A stretch of DNA of 10,942 nt from Bacillota bacterium (GTDB taxonomy: Bacteria > Bacillota_A > Clostridia > Lachnospirales > WQUN01), in assembly GCA_009786175.1 (NCBI GenBank), contig WQTQ01000151.1:1-10942 (forward strand), read 5' to 3'. A program made the position numbers and the translations under genes. How positions within the stretch are numbered: position 1 is the first letter of the stretch; each line of letters begins with the position of its first letter. The notes under the pieces are model-generated. The model worked only from the letters and a program-made list of their open reading frames with translations. It searched no databases and was not told the DNA's origin. Below, piece by piece: positions 1 through 5,575 of the stretch.

Positions 1-1780
1 TATTGTACATGGCATAAGCTTTATTTAAGTGCAGTGCCGGTAATTTTAGCAACCTGTCATGGCTGCATTCAAAACTTATACCTTGTTCAGCTACTTCTAT
101 TGCTTTGTTCCACCATTCTTGGTCGTTTAAGCAGCCCGAGTAGTTGACTGCAATTGTACCGTAAGACAGTGCTTTTTGCGACTCATCTGCGTATTGGATA
201 TTTTGCTGCCGAAATAATTGCGAAAATATGTTGTTAGCGCGGTCTAAGCTTTTTGTTTCCTTATAGTAATTACCCAGTTGGTTTAACAGTATAACTTCAT
301 ACCTGGTTAATGGACGGTTAGACATGGTGTTTTCGTCAAAATTCTTCCATGTAACTTTAAGGGCCTCCACTATTTTTTTGTAGTATGTTTCATCGTAACC
401 ATGCCGGTATAAATATATGGTTGCTGTCGCTGCCAACACAAATTGCCGGTTTGCATACTTTTTGTAGCCTTTTTCTTTCCGCAAGATGTTTAGCTTTTCT
501 TCCGCCGTATCCCATTGTTTTACAACCAATAGTTTAGATATTTCTTCTCGCAGTATTCTGGCGTTAAAAGCTTGCATGGACAAAAATACATTACAGTATG
601 GGTCAATTCCGCGCCCCAAGCGTTGCAAAATAGGCTCTAAATAGTATAACTTGGTTTCTGCTACCTGCCCATTTTCAAATTTATTTAATGTGGCATAGGG
701 ACACAACCCTTCCGAAAGCAGCCTTAAAGTTAATCCTGCGTTGTTGCGTAAGCCTTGCACCATTTCTCTTAAAGTTTGATAATCGTTCGGCTCGCCCAGT
801 TTATACTCTGTTTTGGGATATTGTGGAGATTCCGGCGTCTCTGCGCCATATGTTTCAAAAGTTATTCCAAAATCTTCTTTTGCGGAAGTTAAGATTTCCC
901 GTGCTTCCGGTATCTTCTCCAGCAGTACTTGGCCAAAGAAGGCCAGTTGCAGCAATGGTTTACACTTTTTTAGTTTGCCCAGCCCTTTATATGCCAAGGC
1001 CATAATATAGCAAAATTCCGGTACAAGCTTGCCATGCATTCGCATAACAGATGACTTGATTCCTTCGATACATGCCTTTATCGCAGCTTTATAATTTTTT
1101 GCTTGCAAATGACACTGCGCCAGGGAAAAAAGCGTATTATTAAGCAAGTTGTTATATTCCAAGTCGTCCGGTTGGTGGGTTTGTAAATCGCTTTTTACAT
1201 ACCTAAGCAGCTTTATTGCAGAATTACAGTCGTCCTCGCGGGCGCGAACCAGCGCAAGCGTATGCAGCAGGCGCGGTTCTTCGTAAAGCAGCGAATTGTT
1301 GCCAATGTTGCTTTCGTCAAATTGGGGCCAGGTTATCCGCAATGCTTCATGGATTATCGGAATTATTTCACCGGGCGGGCAATTGGTAAGATTCATAAAG
1401 CTTGCTTCCTGGCTAAGTATAAACTGTAAGTTAATGTCCGATGTAAAGCCGTCTAACCGCCTAAATTCGTCCAACAACTCTTGCCCGGCATGTTCACAAC
1501 CTATTTCCAGTAAAAATAACAAGCGAGAACGTAAGGCGTATACACCAAGGGGTTGGTTTTCAAGATGTGTACATAGCAAATCATCACGGCGTAATAGTGT
1601 AAATTCCCTAAGTGCATCCCTTGATTGTGGTTTAGGTACATGTTTCCCTGATACAGTGCGTCGTTTATCATTTGTTACAAATAGTTCTGTGTCTGCCCCC
1701 AGCTGCGCCTGTACCTGCTTCTGTTGATCCTTGCGTCTTCTAACTTCTTCTATCATTTTGCCGGAATTAATTATAGGCAT
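1..1780 (-). CDS. Large HTH-TPR transcriptional regulator, 3' end outside window
   Basis: The reading frame runs without a stop from ATG at 1780-1778 to the left edge, giving 593 codons, so the C-terminus is missing. AAAGGAGG at 1795-1788 sits 7 nt before the ATG and fixes the start. Residues about 336-395 read as a Cro/C1-type HTH (TLREMVQGLRNNAGLTLRLL, then SEGLCPYATLNKFENGQ), matching the common 'lr..agltl..LseGlc..stl.riEnG' pattern. About 165-300 and the part after 400 are helical and TPR-like (for example LFSLAQCHLQAKNYKAAIKA and FCYIMALAYKGLGKLKKCKP). Residues about 8-66 may be a worn second HTH. Proteins of this build (PlcR/Rgg-like in plan) are usually transcription factors whose TPR part senses a peptide or protein partner; that role is inferred here. 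The gene is transcribed away from the AbiE module and has its own promoter. The family is fairly sure; ligand and targets are unknown. Confidence 0.8.
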   Translation of the reverse strand, partial: MPIINSGKMIEEVRRRKDQQKQVQAQLGADTELFVTNDKRRTVSGKHVPKPQSRDALREFTLLRRDDLLCTHLENQPLGVYALRSRLLFLLEIGCEHAGQELLDEFRRLDGFTSDINLQFILSQEASFMNLTNCPPGEIIPIIHEALRITWPQFDESNIGNNSLLYEEPRLLHTLALVRAREDDCNSAIKLLRYVKSDLQTHQPDDLEYNNLLNNTLFSLAQCHLQAKNYKAAIKACIEGIKSSVMRMHGKLVPEFCYIMALAYKGLGKLKKCKPLLQLAFFGQVLLEKIPEAREILTSAKEDFGITFETYGAETPESPQYPKTEYKLGEPNDYQTLREMVQGLRNNAGLTLRLLSEGLCPYATLNKFENGQVAETKLYYLEPILQRLGRGIDPYCNVFLSMQAFNARILREEISKLLVVKQWDTAEEKLNILRKEKGYKKYANRQFVLAATATIYLYRHGYDETYYKKIVEALKVTWKNFDENTMSNRPLTRYEVILLNQLGNYYKETKSLDRANNIFSQLFRQQNIQYADESQKALSYGTIAVNYSGCLNDQEWWNKAIEVAEQGISFECSHDRLLKLPALHLNKAYAMYN

Positions 1781-1811
1781 TATTAGGCCTCCTTTCTGCG
1801 TTCTTTAATTA

Positions 1812-1837
1812 CATTTTACATCATTCGCCGTAAAATG
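1812..1837. repeat. Inverted repeat over the regulator's -10/-35 region
   Basis: CATTTTAC (1812-1819) and GTAAAATG (1830-1837) are perfect 8-bp inverted arms with a 10-nt gap. One arm covers the -10 hexamer and the other touches the -35 hexamer, so a dimeric protein bound here would block RNA polymerase. An autoregulatory operator for the adjacent HTH protein is the simplest reading, but this is inference. Confidence 0.45.
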
Positions 1838-1841
1838 GCAA
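1813..1841 (-). promoter_or_regulatory. Promoter of the HTH-TPR regulator
   Basis: On the minus strand TTGCCA (1841-1836) and TAAAAT (1818-1813) are separated by exactly 17 nt. Each matches the sigma-A hexamer at five of six positions. The predicted start of transcription is near 1806, giving a leader of about 25 nt that contains the AAAGGAGG ribosome binding site. Confidence 0.6.
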
Positions 1842-1845
1842 TGTC

Positions 1846-1869
1846 AGTCAATTGTTTCCATTATTGACT
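1846..1869. repeat. Second inverted repeat upstream of the regulator's -35
   Basis: AGTCAAT (1846-1852) and ATTGACT (1863-1869) are perfect 7-bp inverted arms, again with a 10-nt gap. The site lies just upstream of the -35 hexamer, where an activator or a second repressor dimer could bind. Its gap equals that of the promoter-overlapping repeat, but the arm sequence differs. Confidence 0.4.
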
Positions 1870-1896
1870 TTTTGTGTTCTGTGACATCTACAGGCA

Positions 1897-1943
1897 AACT
1901 ACCCCCTGATATCACGTTGGGCAAATGATATCAGGGGGTAGTT
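1897..1943. repeat. Long palindrome, copy A (18-bp perfect stem)
   Basis: The arms 1897-1914 and 1926-1943 are perfectly complementary over 18 bp (core CCCCCTGATATCA), around an 11-nt loop. It lies between the 3' end of the AbiE toxin gene and the regulator promoter. Neither strand shows a run of T directly after the stem, so it is not a classical intrinsic terminator, although such a hairpin may still impede transcription or protect the toxin mRNA 3' end. The same core recurs at 3479-3508 (half) and 9476-9517 (full), so this is a dispersed intergenic repeat of REP/MITE-like appearance. Confidence 0.85.
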
Positions 1944-1977
1944 CTTTGAAAAATCTTAACCTTTTCTCCGCTGGTAA
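1912..1977 (+). repeat. 66-bp direct repeat, left copy, flanking the AbiE module
   Basis: Positions 1912-1977 match 3479-3544 without gaps, with five differences by eye, all transitions (for example G1916/A3483 and C1961/T3528). The repeat consists of the loop and right arm of the palindrome plus a tail (TTCTTTGAAAAATCTTAAC and onward). It ends 4 bp before the stop codon of the toxin gene. Confidence 0.85.
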
Positions 1978-1981
1978 AAAG

Positions 1982-2821
1982 TTATTTCACATCATCGCAT
2001 AATTTTCTGACCGCCAACATTACATCGTCCCAGCCAATACCAGAGGCGTAATCATATTTACGCTGGTAATTTGCCCATAATAACATCATTGCAGGGCTAC
2101 TTTCCACTTCATTCAATATCAATTCCATATCTGCAGTAACTGCTGATGATCCCCTGTTCTCGCTTGTGCTTGCAAATGCCGCTTTCAATATGGTTTTGTC
2201 GATATTATGTCGTTGAGTATTTTCTAATGCAAAAATATCATAGAAGTCACGCATCCGCGTATTTGCTGTGCCGCGGGCTAAGAGTGTTTCCACTTTCTCT
2301 GCAAGCACAGTTTCCAAGTTGTATGCCAATATAGATATACATCGATCTTCAAAAAGCAGTTTGAATGAATAAGATACTTCTCTCGGAGTTATTACATCAC
2401 CTGTTGAAAAATCAATCTTTAGCGGTGTACGCATCGTTTCAAGGGTTGTTTCTAATGTGACTCTAATACCGGGGTACTCTGCATCATCCATTATGGGTCC
2501 AACACTCATTATTTCAAAATTCATTCCGTCATCAATCGGGATACGAATTACATCTTCTACAATTTTCTTTGCATTTTCTTCAGACAACGGAAGATTTTTA
2601 ATGGTTGCATCAACATCTAAGGTAGAGCGGTTGTCCAGCCCAACCATCGCTGCCACCAATGTGCCACCTTTTAATATAAAGTTGCTATGATACTCCGAAG
2701 TGGACAGGCGTTCAAGAAACCGCTCCATAACGTAATGACGTATTATGACTAGGGCTTTTGTGCTGTCGCCTTTTGATAAATTCCGAACAAGAGCTTTTAA
2801 CTGGCGTGATGTGCGAACCAT
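1982..2821 (-). CDS. abiEii: AbiEii/AbiGii-family nucleotidyltransferase toxin
   Basis: This 279-residue protein has the layout of the AbiEii/AbiGii toxins, which are DNA polymerase beta-like nucleotidyltransferases of type IV toxin-antitoxin systems that arrest growth during phage infection. Visible motifs are KGGT at 51-54, the metal-binding pair D69/D71 in TLDVD, a third acidic residue D137 in LKIDF, and the family block AEKVETLL (174-181) followed by RMRDFYDIF (189-197). All key residues are present, so the enzyme looks active. ATG at 2821-2819 overlaps the antitoxin stop as TAATG, with GGAGGT at 2836-2831 giving a 9-nt spacer, so the two are probably translationally coupled. The encoded order (antitoxin first) is typical. 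The nucleotide used and its target cannot be read from sequence; MenT relatives modify tRNA acceptor ends. Confidence 0.9.
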   Translation of the reverse strand: MVRTSRQLKALVRNLSKGDSTKALVIIRHYVMERFLERLSTSEYHSNFILKGGTLVAAMVGLDNRSTLDVDATIKNLPLSEENAKKIVEDVIRIPIDDGMNFEIMSVGPIMDDAEYPGIRVTLETTLETMRTPLKIDFSTGDVITPREVSYSFKLLFEDRCISILAYNLETVLAEKVETLLARGTANTRMRDFYDIFALENTQRHNIDKTILKAAFASTSENRGSSAVTADMELILNEVESSPAMMLLWANYQRKYDYASGIGWDDVMLAVRKLCDDVK

Positions 2822-3414
2822 TATAACAACACCTCCAAATATTGACGGATGATTTTTTCAACGGAAAACAGTTTAGCATATCGCATTAGCAGAGGGATAT
2901 TCTTTTCTTTTAATTTCACATAACCTTTGACTGCTGATTGTAAATCTTGAATTTCGATATTGTGTCTACTACGCAGCAAATCACAAATTGTGCGTTCTGA
3001 GTTATATGTTCTTATAGCATGACCTGACGGTGATGCTATTTGGATAATTCCTTCCTCGAACAATTCGCTCTTAATACTATAAACTTTTACACCTTGCTTC
3101 GTTAAGCCTGCGGCATTCGTTCTTGCTTTCAAAGTGACAGCATACTGAACAGGCTCTCGCTCTGCAAGGTTTAACAGATACAAAGCGGTTTCATGTGAAA
3201 ATACAGCTTTTGGATAGCGTACTTGAATGGCATACATACCATCATTCCAAGTGTCTTGAGACATATACAGCCCTTGAGTAACACGCTCCAGCTCACGTTT
3301 TTTAACGTATTCACCAAAATATCTTCTTGAAACCCCGGCATCAAGGGCTTCTGATGCTTTGATAAATCCATTATTTTTTTGCAGTATCGAGTCAAGCAAA
3401 TCAAACTTACTCAA
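2821..3414 (-). CDS. abiEi: AbiEi-family antitoxin / autorepressor
   Basis: The protein (197 aa from the chosen start) has an N-terminal winged-helix domain (residues 1 to about 50; NNGFIKASEALDAGVSRRYF) and the C-terminal AbiEi antitoxin domain (VFSHETALYLL, then IRTYNSERTICDLLR). In characterised AbiE systems this protein neutralises AbiEii without tight complex formation (type IV) and represses its own operon through inverted repeats. The frame opens at GTG 3423 and ATG 3420, but GAGGTGAT at 3426-3419, a near-perfect anti-SD match, covers both. Its GAGG core is 8 nt from TTG at 3414-3412, and beginning there gives MSKFDLLDSIL, which fits how relatives start. I therefore chose TTG. The next gene overlaps by 1 nt. 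A rare start codon could limit antitoxin and coupled toxin output. Confidence 0.88.
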   Translation of the reverse strand: MSKFDLLDSILQKNNGFIKASEALDAGVSRRYFGEYVKKRELERVTQGLYMSQDTWNDGMYAIQVRYPKAVFSHETALYLLNLAEREPVQYAVTLKARTNAAGLTKQGVKVYSIKSELFEEGIIQIASPSGHAIRTYNSERTICDLLRSRHNIEIQDLQSAVKGYVKLKEKNIPLLMRYAKLFSVEKIIRQYLEVLL

Positions 3415-3424
3415 TATCATCACC

Positions 3425-3468
3425 TCACATTCACGCTATTATTGTATATGAAAACAGCGTGAATGTGA
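3425..3468. promoter_or_regulatory. Candidate AbiEi operator: 13-bp inverted repeat bracketing the -10
   Basis: TCACATTCACGCT (3425-3437) and its exact reverse complement (3456-3468) are separated by 18 nt, with centres 31 bp apart (about three helical turns). The promoter-distal arm covers most of the -35 hexamer. The near arm covers the predicted transcription start and the first bases of the Shine-Dalgarno sequence. The -10 lies in between. AbiEi proteins studied elsewhere bind paired inverted repeats and repress their own promoter, so this is very likely the autoregulatory operator. Confidence 0.75.
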
Positions 3469-3469
3469 A
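3441..3469 (-). promoter_or_regulatory. Promoter of the abiEi-abiEii operon
   Basis: On the minus strand TTCACA (3469-3464, five of six -35 matches) and TACAAT (3446-3441, five of six -10 matches, within TATACAAT) are separated by exactly 17 nt. Transcription should begin near 3434, giving a very short leader of about 20 nt before the TTG start codon. Confidence 0.7.
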
Positions 3470-3478
3470 TAACAAATT

Positions 3479-3544
3479 TCACATTGGGCAAATGATATCA
3501 GGGGGTAGTTCTTTGAAAAATCTTAACTTTTTCCCTGCCGGTAA
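3479..3544 (+). repeat. 66-bp direct repeat, right copy, with half palindrome
   Basis: This copy carries the loop, the right arm (TGATATCAGGGGG) and the same tail as 1912-1977, but it lacks the left arm of the palindrome. The sequence before 3479 is the AbiE promoter region, so the join falls within the GATATC step of the left arm. It lies between the AbiE promoter and the DUF218 gene. The other 100 or so bases of this gap (3545-3602) hold only a weak ribosome binding site; I see no convincing promoter for the downstream gene. Confidence 0.85.
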
Positions 3545-3602
3545 TTTGAATTTATCAAGTAGACTGTATTGTAAATTTGTAATTGAAAATGGGGGAAGCA
3601 AC

Positions 3603-4331
3603 ATGAAAATTTCGATGGCTATACGGGTTATTCTGGCAGTAATTGGCGTGCTGTCTCTGGCAAATGTAATAATTGTACTTAACGTGTCTAACCTCACCAT
3701 AGGCTTCGCGCTGCAGGCGGGGCTTTCTGTGCTGTTGATGGCATACGCGGTGTTTTTCAACCGCATTGCCAAGAAAATACACGTTGGGCTGGGTATAATG
3801 TGTATTGTTCCGGCGGCTCTTGCGGTTTTCCTGTTTATCTATGGCAATACAGGCAGTGTGACCTATAACGAAGACGTGGTAATTGTGCTGGGTGCCGGGG
3901 TTAGGGGCGAAGTTGTTACACGGCCCCTTGCCCGCCGCTTGGACGCCGCCTTTGACTATTGGCAGCGCAACCCAAACGCCTACATTATTACAACAGGCGG
4001 CCTTGGCAACCGTGCCGTCATTACAGAGGCGGAAGCCATGGCGCGGTACTTGGTGCGAAGGGGTATACCACGGGAGCGTATTTTGCTGGAAGAACATTCG
4101 ACTTCTACTTATGAGAACCTGAAATTTGCGAAAGAAATACTGGACGGGCATTTCCCGGATGGTTTTAGCGCGGTGCTTGTCACCAACGACTTTCATATTT
4201 TTCGGGCGGTGCAAACGGCCTGCAGCGTTGGACTGGAGGTAAACCGTCGGGGCGCGTATACAGACTGGTATTCCTGGCCGGTTAATTATTTAAGGGAAAT
4301 GCTGGCGGTTATTAATTTTTGGGTAAGGTAA
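3603..4331 (+). CDS. Membrane-anchored DUF218 (YdcF/SanA-like) protein
   Basis: The protein (242 aa) begins with three hydrophobic segments (about 5-27, 31-52 and 60-81), followed by a DUF218 domain (about 90-225). Family features are DVVIVLGAG (91-99), the conserved RPLARRLDAA (107-116), ITTGG (129-133), EAEAMARYLVRRGIP (142-156), STSTYENL (166-173) and TNDFHIFRA (194-202). DUF218 proteins include SanA and ElyC, linked to cell-envelope integrity; the reaction is not established for most members. The frame is open back to GTG 3459, but that stretch is the 66-bp repeat and has no ribosome binding site. ATG at 3603 follows GGGGGAAG at 3591-3598 and begins at a natural membrane segment, so it is preferred. 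The gene lies just after the AbiE promoter, divergently oriented. Confidence 0.85.
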   Translation: MKISMAIRVILAVIGVLSLANVIIVLNVSNLTIGFALQAGLSVLLMAYAVFFNRIAKKIHVGLGIMCIVPAALAVFLFIYGNTGSVTYNEDVVIVLGAGVRGEVVTRPLARRLDAAFDYWQRNPNAYIITTGGLGNRAVITEAEAMARYLVRRGIPRERILLEEHSTSTYENLKFAKEILDGHFPDGFSAVLVTNDFHIFRAVQTACSVGLEVNRRGAYTDWYSWPVNYLREMLAVINFWVR

Positions 4332-4366
4332 ACTTTACCGCAGGGCTGGTAGAACGAATGTATTGC

Positions 4367-4375
4367 TGATATAAT
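4367..4375 (+). promoter_or_regulatory. Extended -10 promoter of the nucleotidase-tdk operon
   Basis: TGATATAAT (4367-4375) is a perfect TGN-TATAAT extended -10 element. The -35 position 17 nt upstream (TGGTAG) is poor, which is usual for extended -10 promoters. Transcription should begin near 4382, placing a small hairpin at the very 5' end of the leader. Confidence 0.65.
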
Positions 4376-4388
4376 TCAGGCTACGCAC

Positions 4389-4407
4389 GGGCGGTTAATA
4401 ATCGCCC
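4389..4407 (+). repeat. GC hairpin in the 5' leader of the nucleotidase gene
   Basis: GGGCGGT (4389-4395) can pair with ATCGCCC (4401-4407), with one G-U pair and a 5-nt loop. It lies just after the predicted transcription start and before the GGGAGG ribosome binding site. The pattern GGGCGG(AT-rich)CGCCCCTAC resembles dispersed short palindromes seen in many bacterial genomes. Whether it regulates or is a passive repeat is unknown. Confidence 0.45.
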
Positions 4408-4424
4408 CTACATGGGAGGTAACC

Positions 4425-5003
4425 ATGAAAAAGCTTAGAATCCTGGTAGATATCGACGATGTACTAAACAACTTGCTGGAATGCTGGGTGGAGTTGCTAA
4501 ACAAGAAATACAACCTTAACGCTTGTGCGCAGAGTTTAAAGGAGTGGAACGTTCAGGCTATTTACCCCACCCTAACTGTGGAAGAAGTCTACCGCCCTAA
4601 CTATGAAAACGAAATATGGGGCATGATTTCCCCACGGCCAACCAGCATAGAGTACTTGAAAAAAATGATTGACGATGGCCACGATGTAGTTATAATAACT
4701 GCGGCTGTATATGAAACACTACCTGCCAAAATGGACTGGCTTTTTTCTGCATTCCCGTACTTATCGTGGGAAAATGTGATTATAACAAGGCGAAAGCAGC
4801 TTGTTAAGGCGGATGTGATGATAGATGACGGGATACATAACCTGGAAGGCGGGGACTTTTTCAAAATTCTTATGGACGCCCCAAACAACCGGGAATACGA
4901 TGCGGCGGCAAACGGCATGGTAAGGGTACACACAATTAAAGAAGCTTATGAAGTGATAAATAAATATGTAGGGGATGTTACAAATGGCAAAACTGTATTT
5001 TAG
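4425..5003 (+). CDS. 5'(3')-deoxyribonucleotidase-like HAD phosphatase (NT5C family)
   Basis: This 192-aa HAD-superfamily protein resembles the NT5C type of 5' nucleotidases that dephosphorylate deoxyribonucleoside monophosphates such as dTMP and dUMP in the cytosol. Motif I is LVDIDDVLNN with nucleophile D9 and general acid D11. Motif II is IIT with T92, motif III a basic residue near K124, and motif IV IDDG with D134/D135. A four-residue stretch after motif I and the short cap (about 15-75) also fit this small-cap group. GGGAGG at 4414-4419 supports the ATG. Its 3' end overlaps the thymidine kinase gene by 20 bp, so the two are co-transcribed and translationally coupled. Substrate preference is inferred from family and from the neighbour, since HAD phosphatases can be promiscuous. 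Confidence 0.8.
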   Translation: MKKLRILVDIDDVLNNLLECWVELLNKKYNLNACAQSLKEWNVQAIYPTLTVEEVYRPNYENEIWGMISPRPTSIEYLKKMIDDGHDVVIITAAVYETLPAKMDWLFSAFPYLSWENVIITRRKQLVKADVMIDDGIHNLEGGDFFKILMDAPNNREYDAAANGMVRVHTIKEAYEVINKYVGDVTNGKTVF

Positions 5004-5574
5004 ATACGGCGCGATGAACAGCGCGAAATCTGCAAATCTGTTAATGGTGGCCCACAACTATGAATCCCAGGGCAAGCCCGTGTTGCTTATGAAACCGGCA
5101 AAAGATACCCGTTGGGCAGACATTACTTCCCGCGCTATACCGGAAAAAGGGAAAGCGATAACGTTTACAGATGAAGAAAATGTTTACGATATTGTTGCCG
5201 AATACTGCGTGAGTAACAAAATTTACGCGGTACTAATTGACGAAGCAACTTTTATGAACGAGGAGCAGGTCTTTCAACTGACACAAGTTGCCGATAAACT
5301 TGACATCCCCGTTTTGTGTTACGGGCTTAAAAACAGAGCCGCGTACGGCAAGCTGTTTGCCGGTTCTGCCGCGTTATTATACTGGGCGGATTCTATAGAA
5401 GAAATTAAGACAGTCTGCCAATTTTGCAATAAAAAAGCCACACAAAATCTGATGCTGGTAAACGGTATGCCCGAGTACTACCCTCAGGAAATTGTTATGG
5501 CCGATGTGGACGGAGATTTGAAGATTATTCCGGTATGTCGGGGGCATTATTTAAGCCCGCCAAGGGAGGTTTAG
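4984..5574 (+). CDS. tdk: Thymidine kinase (type II)
   Basis: The enzyme transfers the ATP gamma-phosphate to thymidine, giving dTMP in pyrimidine salvage. From ATG 4984 it has 196 aa, the normal size. The P-loop is GAMNSAKSA (9-17, K15/S16). The catalytic acid is E87 in LIDEATF, and PVLCYGLK (109-116) matches the nucleoside-binding region. The structural zinc site is C145/C148 with C185/H188. Two details differ from the usual form: DEATF replaces the common DEAQF, and the segment after YGL (KNRAAYGKLFAGS) is unlike the frequent TDF-(x)-FxGS. The protein is thus a divergent member. ATG 4975 is also in frame, but GGGGAT at 4971-4976 favours 4984. The coding start lies inside the upstream nucleotidase gene. 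The stop is 1 nt from the stop of the convergent ylmH. Confidence 0.9.
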   Translation: MAKLYFRYGAMNSAKSANLLMVAHNYESQGKPVLLMKPAKDTRWADITSRAIPEKGKAITFTDEENVYDIVAEYCVSNKIYAVLIDEATFMNEEQVFQLTQVADKLDIPVLCYGLKNRAAYGKLFAGSAALLYWADSIEEIKTVCQFCNKKATQNLMLVNGMPEYYPQEIVMADVDGDLKIIPVCRGHYLSPPREV

Positions 5575-5575
5575 G

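Noticed and set aside
1296..1727. A 143-codon plus-strand frame in the left region
   Set aside because: It lies opposite the regulator, whose frame is open across the whole region and has HTH and TPR-like segments. The plus frame shows no domain.
3425..3485. A third AbiEi half-site at TCACATT 3479-3485
   Set aside because: The same TCACATTGG occurs in palindrome copy C far from AbiE, so the likeness comes from the repeat, not from the operator.
3459..3602. A 48-residue N-terminal extension of the DUF218 protein starting at GTG 3459
   Set aside because: It would be encoded by the AbiE operator arm and the 66-bp repeat, has no ribosome binding site, and the membrane segment begins naturally at ATG 3603.
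3555..4214. A 219-codon open frame on the minus strand opposite the DUF218 gene
   Set aside because: Composition is rich in His, Asn and Gln with no domain, and the plus-strand frame has clear DUF218 motifs. It is a shadow frame.
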